Assembly: GCA_963565915.1 (NCBI GenBank)
Contig: OY751487.1
Location: 124,001-188,000 of the forward strand
DNA length: 64,000 nucleotides
Origin: Entoloma clypeatum
Lineage: Eukaryota; Basidiomycota; Agaricomycetes; Agaricales; Entolomataceae
Reading direction: 5' to 3'
The notes below the pieces were generated by a model. It was not told where the DNA came from. It was given only the letters and a program-made list of their open reading frames with translations, and made no database searches. The translations under genes were made by a program, and so were the position numbers. Positions 8,843-20,280 of the stretch are shown in pieces. Within the stretch, counting starts at the first letter, position 1; every line of letters begins with the position of its first letter.

Positions 8843-10483
8843 CACATCGGGCGTCATCCGTCGTTTGTTAACGACTGTCATTCGGGGGGTGACTGTCGAC
8901 TCATAAGTCAGTTCCTCTATGATGAGGTGCAGGGAACATTAGGTTCCCTGTGGCAACCAGATGGTCATCTGATTGTTGAGGTATCAACACGACATGATGC
9001 AGGTTTCTTTGTACCTGCTTGGTATTCATCAAGTATGTCGTGATACCTTGTACCTGAGTTAGAGTACATGGACAGTGCCATCAGCGCCATCAATTCAATC
9101 ACAGTTTCTTCAACTAGAATGACATCTTGTGTCGTTCGCGAGATCAGTGGAAGATGCTGGGGCAATTGCTACCCCATTTCCTCCCCTTCTTGCTTCATTC
9201 CTACTCTTGAAGCACATCTCGAGGGTCCCGAGTTGGCCCAGTTGGGGACATTCATTTTCCCCTGTCGCGTTTCGTGACTTTTTCTTTTCCAAACGATGTG
9301 TTGTCATTTTGGAGACTGGATGATATTACATCTCCAGTTTTGTTGGGGAAACCTTTTGAGCTCCCCAGGTCCGTTTTCTGGATGACATTCATTGTCGTCT
9401 GATGTTCTTTTCTCATGTACCGGCTTTGCATCAGTACTCGTCTCCGTTTCAGGCTCAAATGAGCCTGAGGCTTTTTTGAAGGTTCTATTGAACCTTCTCG
9501 ACTTTTCTGCAGCATTTTCATGCTGTTCAATAATTGTTACCAAATGACTGGTGTTGTCCTATATCTCTATTTAACCAAATCAATTTGGTTAACCATTCTA
9601 TCATAATCAAGGGGTCTCTTGACTCCTCCATGGGTGACGATGACCACATCTTTGGTCATTCTCATCATGGATGACTCTCGAGTCATCCATGGTGCAGGTT
9701 CTTTCAAACCTGCTTGGTTTCATGGCACATTTTCTTCGAACATGCAAGGTGTATTGACACCTTGTATATTACAATGTGGTGCTGTTGTACCACCTGTCAT
9801 TTGACGACTATTGTGGGAATGACACCTTTCATTCCCACTGGTTCTCATGTTTCATGTTCATCTCTGTCTGTGCAGGTTTATTTAAACCTGCTTGTTCTGT
9901 TGACGAAGCACATCAGGGTTCCTGTGAGGCAATTTCCCTCACTCATCCTCTGGGGATAATTTATCCCTTGTCATTTGCAACGACCTTTTCTATTCTTCCA
10001 GATGATGGTATCTGTGTATGCCATCTTTATATTGGGGCTTATATTCCCCAAGTCATGGTCCACAACTTTTCATTTAACGAACAACATATGTTCATTTTTT
10101 ATTGGCGAGACTTTTGCCAAGTATATTATCTTTGATGAGCTTAGCTTGCCATGTCGTTTGTTCATTTCTGGGGTTTGCAAGAATCCCCATGTTCACATGA
10201 ACCTATCATAAACAACATGTTGTCGTTTCTATCTTTCTTTGGCATGAGAATCTTTCTTGCCTTTCATATGATGGTATCTTCATATGCCATCTATGTACAT
10301 GTTATATGGGGACATATAATCCCCATGTCATGGTTCACGACTCTTAGTTCAATGAACTATAATCATTTTTGTTGGCGAGATCTTTCGCCACCTATACATT
10401 CTTCGGCGAGCTTAGCTTGCCGTATTGTCAGTTCACTTTTGGGGTTCATGTTGATCCCCATGTCATCCACAGTCTAGAGTCTG
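8843..10483. repeat. Hairpin-dense tract, right part
   Basis: Continuation of the tract at 622-2274. I count at least 35 short, mostly perfect inverted repeats in about 1.6 kb. Examples: 8931-8949 (7 bp), 8958-8971 (6 bp, loop GT), 9450-9467 (8 bp, loop AA), 9478-9497 (8 bp), 9669-9688 (8 bp), 9873-9892 (perfect palindrome). Loops are usually AT-rich. No protein-coding frame is convincing. The tract ends at a hairpin (10468-10487) whose right arm is the first Ty3-derived sequence of the next fragment. Confidence 0.75.
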
Positions 10484-11674
10484 TGGAGGAGGAGAGGGGT
10501 CGGGTTGTTGGGATGAAGATGGGGTTTGGGATACAGGTAAGGGTTGAAAATGAGTCCCTGTTCTAGGTGTCTGTTCAATATCTGACTGCGCAGAGTCAAA
10601 AGCAAATTCATCAGGGGACTCGTCGGTGGAATCAGTGGCAAAGCGTTCAGGGTATTTCCTTTGTAGATCTCTAAGGAATCTCTGTTTCTGTGCGTCTGTT
10701 GGTTGCGAGAAGGGATCAAGTCTCTCGTTTCATGCCCAACGGTTGTACTTGGTCTGTTGCTCGCCAGTAGTGAAGAGGGCATAGATTTGCTCCTTCGAGT
10801 AAGACATGATAATGTGGCTCTGGGACGTCTTGATGTGAGCGTCCTAATCAATCTTCTGATAATGGTTGTCTGGACACCGATAAACTCTCTGATCTCTGTG
10901 ATCCAACCTGTCTGAGGTCCTTCTTGAACGCAAAAGCTTTCAAGTTTGTTCTGTCAGGTATTGTAATGCGCGATCTGGTGTTGTTGAGCAAGATGGATGC
11001 TCTCTGCTATCTCGCCATGGGGGCGATGCTCATTGTTGTCTAGTTCTTTGTCAAGCACCTGCTGTAGGATGCGATGGATCTCCAATTCGATGTACTGCTG
11101 GATGAGTGTAAAATCAATACTGTCTTGAGGACTTAGCTCCTCCTGTCAGGCTTCTGGTGTGGCAAATGGGTTACTGGTGAAGTCTTCAAAGAAGCGTGAT
11201 GTCTTGACTCGTCTGGTAGTTGCTCTCTTCACTCTGGGCGAACCTAACAAGATTTAGCAACTTGTTATGCTTAACAAACTGTTCCAAGGTTCAGGTAGAG
11301 TATGCAGGAAGTGGAAAGGCGAAGAGCAATGTGATTGCTAAATCTAAAGAATGTAGCTATGGTACATGAGGTTTATATAGTACTGACTATGAGTGGTAGC
11401 GAATGAGTCAGTAACTGCAGAAGGCAGTGCAGATGAGTCAGTAACTGCGGAAGGCAGTGCGCATGAGTAAGACAACTGCGGACTGAGTAATACTACTGCA
11501 GAGCTGAGTAAGGTTACTGCTGTGGAGCTGAGTAAGGCCACTGCGGACTGAATCATACTGGAAATCTAAGGAAGCAAAAGTAGATATTAGACATAGTGTA
11601 TTCATAAGAGGGCGCCGAGTCGGGATGATAAGTAAAAGAGATGACATGGTCTGCATACCGTAGAGTCTGTAACA
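10484..11674 (-). mobile_element. Truncated Ty3/gypsy fragment: 5' LTR plus start of gag
   Basis: On the minus strand this reads LTR (11674-11263), PBS and the gag N-terminal region, and then breaks off. It corresponds to element A from its start to about 3425. The gag part carries point changes and stops, so it is a relic. The left break at about 10483 meets the hairpin-dense tract. The LTR end at 11674 abuts the recombinase pseudogene. Confidence 0.85.
11263..11674 (-). repeat. LTR of the truncated Ty3 fragment
   Basis: 412 bp; on the minus strand it begins TGTTACAG and ends GCATAACA. It contains the same self-primer segment (AGATTTAGCAA type, near 11335-11345) as element A, and the matching PBS lies at about 11250-11260. 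It is longer than the element A LTR and close to the 402-bp LTR at 60509-60910. Confidence 0.8.
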
Positions 11675-12608
11675 CGCCGCTTGGACCCGCAGTCGACTGA
11701 TCTACGAACATGCCTTGGCACTGGGCCAGATGATTGCCACAGGAACATGGGGATCCTATGGCTCCCACCTCAATTCATATCTTGAATTCATCTGCCTCCA
11801 TGATCTCGACCCTTCTCCCACACCGGAAACCCTCAGTTTTTACAGTCTTCATGTCCCACCACATCAAATCTGACTCTGTGGCATTCTATTTGTCAGGGAT
11901 CTGCCACCAGCTCAAGCCGTTTTTCCCTGACAGCCGCACAAATTGTAACCACCCACTCATGAAGCACACATTGGCCAGTTGCAAGTGCCTTTATGGGCAG
12001 CCCGTGCACCAGAAACGCACATTGACCATCCACGACCTCAAAATTATCATACACCACCATGGGGTGTCCACTGCATATGACAACTTCCCATTTGTCTCAA
12101 TGTTACTGACCAGATTCTTCACACTCATGCGCTTGGGGGAGTTATGTGATTCTGACGACGCAGCCCTCCATGACCCCCGCTGAACAATCCACTGGTCCTC
12201 TGTCGAATTGTCTGCTATGACCTACTTGTTTTTTCTACCAGGTCACAAAGCCGACCAGCTCTTCTTGGGGAACACAGTCATTGTCCCCCATAACGATGAC
12301 ATTTATGACCCTTTTCCTGGTTCGCCTGTTATGTCTGTCAACACGATGAACGCTTCCCCGCCTCTTCCATGTTGTGGCTGCACAAGGACGGCTCCATCCC
12401 TCACTGGTCCTGGTTCCTGACATGTCTGTGCAGTCTCCTCAATGACAATGTTGGGGGACAATCTCTCCGGGCTGGTGGCACCATGCTCCTTGCAGAGCTG
12501 GGGATGGAACCATATCTCATCCAGGCCATTGGGCGCTGGCGGTCCGACACTTTCCAATGTTACATCTGTAAGCACCCGGTCCTCTATCACGCCCTCATCT
12601 TCACGTGA
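11675..12608 (+). pseudogene. Tyrosine recombinase (phage-integrase fold) pseudogene
   Basis: Translated pieces in shifting frames give an N-terminal core-binding region, then the catalytic domain. Box I arginine is in LMRLGEL (about 12130-12150). A lysine loop (FLPGHKADQ) follows. Box II reads GGQSLRAGG, so the usual histidine of H-x-x-R is glutamine. The end has GRWRSDTFQCYI with the expected W and tyrosine nucleophile. Lesions seen: a frameshift near 11850, TGA at 12181-12183 and a frameshift near 12330-12370. Such recombinases occur in Crypton and DIRS/Ngaro-type elements of mushrooms; which one cannot be told from this piece. Confidence 0.75.
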
Positions 12609-12913
12609 CGTCGTTGACCGAGTAGCGATCACAGTTGGTCCCTTCCTGTCCCATGCACCAGCGCGCCATGAGATGCACTCCTTTTTGTTCCCATACCATG
12701 CGCTCCTCTGCTGTGACACAGACACCTGCTTTCTTTTCCATGTTTCGTCTATCTACATTCTTGACATCAAATTTTACAGACGCTTCACCTCCTTTCCCTT
12801 CATCTTTTTCTTCTCTTCCCGTTTCCAAATGCATGGACAATTTCTATACTTTTCTTGTATCATATGTATCGCTTCCCTCATATCCTTTCTTCCCATAGAA
12901 TTTTCTTTAGCCC
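12609..12913. other. Downstream of the recombinase relic, no gene seen
   Basis: Pyrimidine-rich sequence with short frames only. It may be the remaining 3' part of the recombinase-bearing element. Confidence 0.35.
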
Positions 12914-12921
12914 ATCTTGTA

Positions 12922-13537
12922 TAGTGTTTAAGGGTTCGGTCCAGTCCGGTTTTTTGACCCAAAAAGGGTAGGACCAGAGACCAGACCAGTCTTTCATGAT
13001 ACTCAAAAGAGAAAAAAAATGGACTGAACTGCTATAAACCGGTCTTGCTTGTCCCACATGGTGAGACCGAACCGGTTTGAACCAGTTTAAACTGGTCTGC
13101 AACAGAAAATCAACCGCAGTAGGTATACTCACCTACTGCGGTGTTTTTTTTGAGTATTTGATGATCTTTTGACATAAAATAAAATTCCAAAAAAAGCCAT
13201 GGTAGGTAGACTCACCTACCGCGGTTGAATATTGATTTATTTTGATATTTTTTGACACTGACAGCTGATGAAATCATCCAAGAAACTAATAATACATTGA
13301 AAAAGTCAAAGAAAAGACCGCAGTTGGTGAGTAGACCTACCACAGGTGATTTTCAGTTGAAGACCGGTTTAAACCAGTCTTCTTGCAGTCTCTAAAAATC
13401 CTGGAAAATGATGAACCAGAGACCGCTGGTAATGCAAAACCTTAAAGACTGAGATCGCAGTCTGGTCTCAAAACCGGTTCATAGCAGTCCGGTTTCAGTC
13501 CGGTTCTCAGTCCTTGAGACCGAACCCTAAAACACTA
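12922..13537. mobile_element. Non-autonomous hAT-type MITE with 8-bp target duplication
   Basis: The element is 616 bp. Its ends are inverted repeats of about 20 bp that start TAGTGTTT (left) and, on the other strand, TAGTGTTTTAGGG (right). ATCTTGTA stands on both sides (12914-12921 and 13538-13545). An 8-bp duplication with TIRs starting TAGTG fits hAT-superfamily elements. It has no coding frame. Internally there are many CCGGTY-rich segments and a perfect 12-bp stem hairpin at 13113-13142. Related ends occur at 42600, 44990 and 46710. Confidence 0.85.
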
Positions 13538-13545
13538 ATCTTGTA

Positions 13546-14332
13546 TGATACAAAAAGAATCAATTCCACTGCTGGGGGTCAGGATCTGACCACAAGATGG
13601 ACTCCAACCCCATGCAGCGTCTCCCTACTCTATCATCGCCCCTGCTAAGGCCAAGGATCTGCAAATTGGTTTTACTCATGGGAGCTTGTATGAGCATCAA
13701 CGAGCCAAAATGAGTGCATCTGAGTTGTGATCCAATGAGCCCCACAAGATTGGCCACCAACTCCCGCGAGTAAAACTGTCAATTATAGAGAACGCAGCTT
13801 CCTTATCATCAGTTTTGGGTGCTATAGTGGTCAGAGCTATTGGATAGGCCACAAATACATTCCGTTTGAGGTACAGAATAAGGGATTATCTCTTGGATGA
13901 CTTGCAAGGGCTAAATTGTTGTGCCAATCTCACATGAAGCAAATCTGGTAAAATCCCCTTCACTTTTCATTTTTCATTATAAAAGACAACTCATAGAATA
14001 AGATTTTAAAACCTCAAAATTATTCTGAGGTCTTATACAACACCTTCACAGAGTTCTGTTCCATTGGCCGTTTTGACAAGCTGACGAGGTCACAAGATTT
14101 GTGTAGATTTGCTGATGCAGTCCATACAAATGTGTAGTGAGTGGTGATTTTGCAACCAAGGCATGATGTTCAGAGCTGCCCCACACCCCAGACGCCACCC
14201 AAGCATCATATATTTCGAAAGGATACTACACTGGCAGGCGGATCATGGATCATACTCAGCTTCCTAAGAACGACTGAGTCATTTTCACATTTTTTTCATC
14301 AAAAATATTGTGTGTGATGGCGACCTTTCTCA
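13546..14332. other. Intergenic, no gene seen
   Basis: Short frames only; no domain, splice-supported gene or repeat recognised. Confidence 0.4.
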
Positions 14333-14413
14333 TGACCGAGACAGGGGTCGAACCTGCAATCTCCTGATTATCACTTATCGTAGTCAGACGCGATGCCATT
14401 TCGCCACACGGCC
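14333..14413 (-). tRNA. tRNA-Arg(ACG) with 9-nt intron
   Basis: The minus strand folds as a cloverleaf starting GGCCGTG and ending CTCGGTC plus discriminator A. The anticodon loop reads CTACGA with anticodon ACG. A 9-nt intron (TAAGTGATA) follows the base after the anticodon, the usual eukaryotic position. The T arm contains GGTTCGACCCC. There is one U-U mismatch and one G-U pair in the acceptor stem. The second copy at 39643 has the same exon sequence in most positions but a long intron. Confidence 0.88.
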
Positions 14414-14615
14414 AGGTGTTCTGGCAATCAAGCTGATGACCCGAGATCAACAGTAGATCACCACGACGATGTTCGGGTTCTGCCGAACAACACGCCCCTT
14501 CCTCCTGGTTTTGTTCAGTGGATATATCTGAACAGCGCCAACAGCAATACGCCATGCACCATCCACGCCACTCCCGCGTCTTCTTGCTCCCTCCACTCCA
14601 CTTGATGCTCCTCCC

Positions 14616-17497
14616 ATGGCTCCCCATGAACTCGCCATGCACGTATCTTATCCAGAACCCCTCCCAATCGAACGGCCGATGACGACGTCTGACTCCTCAT
14701 CATCTTCTCCACCTCGCAAAGCATGCCACCGTCCGCAGACCCCTCTATTTTTCACCACCACAATGGGCACAGCTGCCGAAGGGAGCACTGCCAACAACAA
14801 CGCACGCACGAGCATAAGCAATGGGGCCGCACCCGGCCCAAAAGCCCACAAGAAATCCAGCTCAGCGTACGCCCGCGTCCTCTCCCGGCTGGGGGACGAT
14901 CTACCACACCCCGGCCACCGACCCCGCGCACGCTCACACGGCGACGCAGGCCTCATCTCGTCCGTGTTCAAACTCGCCGACCAGCAGGCCGCACGTGCCA
15001 CCGCCGCAGAGGAGGCCTCAAAGCGGGACGTCGACTCGCTCCTCGCCTGCGCGAGGGAGCTGAACGAGGGAAAGGTCAAGGCGCAGATGGAAGTCATCGG
15101 CGTCAGGGCCGAGTTGGAAATGTATAAGCGACAGTTTGCAGAGGCGCAGCGGGGTAAGTTGTATATTTATTGCACACCCACCTTTATATTTACATTTAAT
15201 CTTACATTAGAGATCCGCCGCGCGCAGGAAGTCGTCAATGGGATTGACCGTGCGCGTGTCGAAGCTGAGGAAGGCTGGGCGAGGGACAGGGCGCAGTTGC
15301 GAGAGCTAGAGACGTTGCGCACGCTTGAAGCGGCGAGGGAAGAAGGGAGAAGGCAAGGCTTGCGGGAGGGAATAGAACATGGACGGTGGATGACTTGGGC
15401 CAGGATTACTTTGGAAGACCAAGGGGCCGTCTTTGAAGAAGATGACGACGATGAACGGACTCAGCCGATGTCGCCGCGGAGTCGCGCAAGGTATTATTTT
15501 ACTCTTCGTGCCATATCAGTATATTTGACCCTAACCCCATAGAGCGAGTTCACGAAGTATAACCCGTGCTCGTGCACCCCCATCACCCCCTCCGCCACGC
15601 GCATCAACCCCCCGTCGTCCTTCCGCGCCTGCGCCCACATCCACGTTGCCACCACCGCCCCCTCCGCCCAAACTACAACCACCACCACCCGTCCAACAAC
15701 CTCCCACCCACTCCTCGGCAGAAATATCCATCCACAACCTTGCTGCAATAGCACCAAGGCCTCCCCGCACCCCCTCTGGCCTGTCCCACCACTCCCAATC
15801 CCAGTCGTACCACAACCCCTCCATCCTCGTCGTCCCCCCAGAAGGCTACTTCCCCCTAACCGGCAGTGACCAACTCATATTCCTCCCGCCTCCCCATGAG
15901 CTCAGCCAATCCTCTCCGAAGGCAGCTGGAGGGAAGGCGGTGCACCACGCAGCATCAGTCGAGTTCAGGTCCGCGGACCGGGACTGGGATCGACAACGAC
16001 GGCGGGCGAGGAGTGAGGCTCGCCCTCGGGTTCAGACACCTGTACCGACCACCACCACGGCTGCAACCGCAGCTACGGTTCAGAGGCGACAAGGAGTAGA
16101 ACAGGTTCATGCACGGGAGCCGTTAACGGAGCGCGGGACTAATGTGGAGTACCACAACCACCACAAAAGCGACTACCACGACGAGGACCCCAGACCCCCG
16201 CCCTTGCGATCCCCGTCGCCCACGGCGTCCGTAGCCTCGGGGACATCGACGCGGATCTCGGAGTATGACATTCTGAGCCCGCCGGAGCGTGAGCCTCAGA
16301 GTGTAAGTGTTGCAGGGAAGGAAAAGGAAAAGCACGCGCGGTCGGCGTCGAAAGGTACACATGTTTCCGCGTCCGGGTCTGGGTCTGATGGGGTGGTGAG
16401 GCCTGCGTCTGCTTCTGCAAGTGGAGGTGGACAAATGAGGTCTGCAAGCAGAAATGCTACCGGTGGAGCAGGGCGCCCCGCTTCGTCAGCGAGCGGGAGA
16501 AGTGTGCGGCCAGGTCAAGGGCAGTCAGCGTTGCGGAACGTGTTGACGGCTGAGAGTGACGAGGTTTGTGCTCTGCGTCATCAGGGCTGAATCAGAATAT
16601 AAAGTGGTATTTTTTTTACAGGCGTTGGTAACGGGACCTCCGGTCCCAAGAGCAAGGGTGCCTTCGCCCCGCCTTGGACCTAGACCGCGAACACCTTTTC
16701 CGCGTATCGCCAACGCCGGCGGTCCTCGACCACCACCACCCCAAACCCAAAGCGGAAGCAGAAGCCCGCCACCTCCTGCTCCCGGTGGCAGTCCGAGCGG
16801 CCTGCTGTTCAGCGGCGCGACGGACAATGTACCAATAACACCTGGTAACAGCGGTACACAGCAAACACCGCCAACACCAGCTCTGCAGTATACGCATACG
16901 CCGCTGCGCACGGACATGTTCTACCAGTACCGCGATCGCTCGCCCTCGTCGTCGTCTGTGTCGCCGTTGGGTAGGGACCTTGTTGGGGAGTCTGAGTTCC
17001 GGGCACAGCGGCCTGCGATGCAGAGATCGGGGACGAGCGGGACGCTTGTTGGAATCTCTGTCGAGACGCCTGTGCGTGTGCTTTTCCATTCTACTTCATC
17101 CTTGTTTTTTTACGTTTTTGGGCGACAGTCTCAGTCCGCGTCGACGGCGACGACGCACAACTCGCTCGATCCGGTGTTGCTGACGCCTGATCATGCCGTT
17201 CATCACTACCACAACCACCGCAACCGCACCCACCAACAGCAGCAACACCATCAAGAGGAGGACCAAGGACAAAATTCGACGCTGCTGTCCCCGCTTCAAC
17301 CCAGCCACAGCCCCGTGATCGTCGTCCCTGAGTTACCGCCGGGGTTCGTACCGACAAGTCCGGGCTTTGTGCCGCTTGGGTTAGGGATGGGGATGGTGTC
17401 ACCTGGAGGAGGAGGAGGAGGGAAGGTTGGGGGTGGGTACACTCACGGCGGCGGTGGGGAGTATGGATATGGGGTATCTAGGGGAGGCTATGAGTGA
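14616..17497 (+). CDS. Disordered proline/serine-rich protein with N-terminal coiled coil
   Basis: My model joins five exons: 14616-15153, 15211-15490, 15543-16563, 16622-17071 and 17129-17497. The total is 2658 nt (885 aa). Introns are 52-58 nt with GT..AG ends, and two of them (57 nt) are in frame. Residues about 100-270 form an Ala/Glu/Arg-rich coiled coil (AEEASKRDVDSL..., then ARVEAEEGWARDRAQLREL). The rest is low complexity: polyproline near 310, Ser/Arg- and Gly-rich stretches, QQQQHH near 790, and a Gly/Tyr-rich C-terminus. No enzyme domain or membrane segment is visible. It could be a cytoskeletal or scaffold protein, but I do not recognise it. Confidence 0.75.
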
Positions 17498-18255
17498 GGT
17501 ATATCGCGTATATGTCGGTGTTGGTTCGTACAATAGGAAAGATGATAGGCCACAAGCTTAGGACGTTTCTGCACGTACTTATGGTGTAGGGTATTCTCAA
17601 GTTCTCGTTGATGTATTTTTAGTTCCTGTCATTTTTTCTACTGCGATCTTCGCTCAAAAGCGGTCAAGCTGAGCGACTGTGCAATTCATCATGAGTTTTT
17701 TGATACCGCTAAATCTAGATCCAATACTAAGTGGGTGGTTTCTACTTCTGACGTGGAGGTGGTTAACGTTCACTAATATGCGACGGCGGCCAGTTGGCAG
17801 CCAGAGAATTATGCACGCATCATGATAAGTCCCTACTAGGTCAGCTTTCGAGTTGAGTCCTTGGTCACTGATCACCTTGCCTCTCGTATGCACTCGAGTT
17901 CTCCTCTCCAGTATTGTCCAGAGTCTTCGTGATCGCCTTTACCTGCCCCTTCCTTCGGTATCCGCGCCGTAACTGGAGGCGATTCTCCCCACACAGAAAC
18001 CAGCCATTTTTTTTACACCCCTCCCTAACCAAACATCCGATATAGTCAATCTTGCAGGTCAGACCTTCGAAGGTGCATCGCCCGAGCCACAGCTTGGAAC
18101 GCTCACACCCTGCTTCCAAGACTCCATGGCTGCTGGTTCAGAATATAAACGCGCTGGTTCGTAGATGAAAATTAGCCACAGTACATGGCCAAAGAAAAAC
18201 ATAACACGAACTGTCGTCCAGTGGGAACGCATCCTCAAACAAAGACGGATCGTAG
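17498..18255. other. Convergent intergenic region
   Basis: Lies between two converging genes and probably holds both 3' UTRs. No further gene is supported. Confidence 0.45.
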
Positions 18256-19595
18256 TCACGGTCTACATTTTAGATCATACCCAGTGAGTCGATAATTTGG
18301 GTGCGGAGAAGCAAAGAACGGAGAAGCACCATGACCAACAATCAATTCCGTCATGAAAGCCCTTCGTGTCTCCAAATCGGCATGTCTGAACCATTCAAGC
18401 TCCTCGCGATGCTTAGCCCGGGTTGATCGGTCAGGCGAGGTCAGAACACCCTCATCAGAATCGGCCTCAGCATCTTCATTGCACTCGACGATAGGCCGAT
18501 GCGGTCTTGCCATTCTCGGATCGTTTTGTCCCCGATTGACTTGTCGACGGGCAAGGAGTGTCTCACCTTTTGAGCCCCTTGTCGGAATGGGACTCCAATA
18601 AAGGTGATCTACTAATTTCATTGTCCGGCGCATGAGATCAAGAACATCGCCCGGGAGAGGAGTCGGGGGAGGGTTCTGCTTGATCATTTCGAAATAGCGA
18701 CGAAATTTTATCTCAGCATTTATGATCACGAGGAAGATATTTATTGGGTCGGTTCGTTCGGTGCTTTGAGAACTGTGGTGGAAGGGGGGTAAGCGGGTGC
18801 TGCGGTGATCGCGTGTCTCGCGAAGACACCGGTCCTCTGCCGCGACGTAGTCTTTGGGGTCATTTGGTCCCGGTCCATAGACGGTGAGCACGGTGCTTCC
18901 TGGGAGGAAATGCTCGGGATGCAGTGCAACTAGTTCGTACTCCGGATTTGCAATGCAGGACAACGAGAACTGTTCACATTGAATACCGGTTCTGTGCCAC
19001 GAACGAGGCGACAACTCACATCAAGCATGCGCTGCGGGTACTTTCCACTGTCATCTATTGCCTTCTGTCGGCGATCATTGTCTGATTCTACCATTGCCAA
19101 AAGCTCGGTGAGGGTTGAAAAAGATGCAGTAACCGCGATGAAAGCATAAAGGTCCAGCGAGGTGTGCACAAATGCTTCGACTGCTCAAACTGTCAGATCG
19201 GCCCGGTTTAGAGCAATTTCAGACATACGGTACGCGAGATTGCACGGATCATTTACAGTAAAATCTGGATCATCAACGATACGCATTTCATCCCTAATGA
19301 GCTCCTCCTGTAAATGAGAAGACGTATACGTGAATTTTTTTGATATTGAAATTCTGCTCACTATACAACGAGGGTCTCCACGGTCATTGACCCAGTGAAC
19401 GAGCTGGTGTGTATACTTCACACCCTTTGTTATCATGCAGCCCTCAGAAAGATCAACTCCACCGGCGGTTCCTTGCATGGAAGAAACATTGGAGACCGAG
19501 GAGTGTGCGCGTTCGATGGCGGGAAGATCGAGCAGTGCTGGGACTTTAGCGAACGGTTTAGCGGAGATGCGGCCTCCTTTCGATAGCAGAAGCAT
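18256..19595 (-). CDS. HNH-like nuclease-family hypothetical protein
   Basis: Minus-strand exons 19595-19229, 19180-19020 and 18969-18256 give 413 aa; the introns are 48 and 50 nt with GT..AG ends and the phases agree. The N-terminal half has C-x-I-T followed by a Q-L-V-H segment, then N-D-P-x-N-L-A-Y-L and, after the first intron, V-H-x-S-L-D. This resembles the C..T..H / N-L / H..D layout of fungal HNH proteins. The C-terminal half (FLVIINAEIKFRRYF, MRRTMKLVDHLYW) looks like the helical tail common in that mushroom family. A charged linker follows. Nuclease activity is only inferred and the classic histidines are not all certain. Confidence 0.6.
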
Positions 19596-19747
19596 CTAGT
19601 CTCCCGTAGGCAGACCCTATAGTGATGGTGCCAGTCGATAGGAGCATCCACGATATAGAAAATTCAGAAAAGATGTGTAGTGAAGCGGCATGACTGAAAC
19701 CCCCTAAGTATCTTTATATTCTCACGCTCTGCTTTGCATCAACCACC

Positions 19748-20280
19748 ATGCCCCCGAGAAGTCTTATACTGTCCCTACTGCCCGTGTTCTTTCTTTGGGT
19801 CGTACCAGCCACAGTAAATGCTGCCCCAACGATCTGCGACTACTCGTGCCCCTCCATCGACGAAACTGGCCGCGCCCTCATCACGTCGTGGGATGCAATT
19901 GGGTACGACAAGCCGTACTCCATCTTTGACTGCGTGTAAGCGACTATCTTTCGTGTCCTTTTCCCTTTATGAAGGATGCAACCCTGGGCAGATACTCTGC
20001 CCCCGGGTCAACCCAACGGCACCTCTGCCATTACTACAAGGTACTCCCCGTCCAATATTCCATTTAACCCATTCAACTTTTTCTTCACCAGAAAACAGGC
20101 AGTTTAGCTCTGGCACCAACACTAGGAAGCCCTTGCCTACCACAAGCCGTGGCGTGCTCGAGTGCGGAGACGCCGAGGTTCTCCGCGCCAGAGAGGGTCG
20201 AGGAGTTTGCGTGGGTGGGGCCAGGGAAGGATCTGTTGTGGTTGAAGGAGAATTATCGGAATCGGGAGCAGGAGGGGTAG
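19748..20280 (+). CDS. Small secreted protein (143 aa)
   Basis: Exons 19748-19935, 19975-20040 and 20103-20280 sum to 432 nt. The first 25 residues form a clear signal peptide (basic start, long Leu/Val/Phe core, likely cut after VNA). The mature part begins with a C-x-x-x-C pair and a DYSCPSIDETGRAL segment and ends Glu/Arg-rich. Intron 1 would be only 39 nt, short for the group, so the first junction is less certain. It starts about 150 bp from the divergent HNH-like gene and may share its promoter region. Function unknown. Confidence 0.55.

Noticed and set aside
622..10483. CRISPR-like or tandem-repeat interpretation of the hairpin tract
   Set aside because: Hairpin sequences differ from each other, spacing is irregular, and this is a eukaryotic chromosome; no repeat-spacer structure exists.
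16123..17089. Several minus-strand frames of 100-160 codons in 16-17 kb
   Set aside because: Shadows of the GC-rich plus-strand gene, whose five-exon model is consistent in phase.
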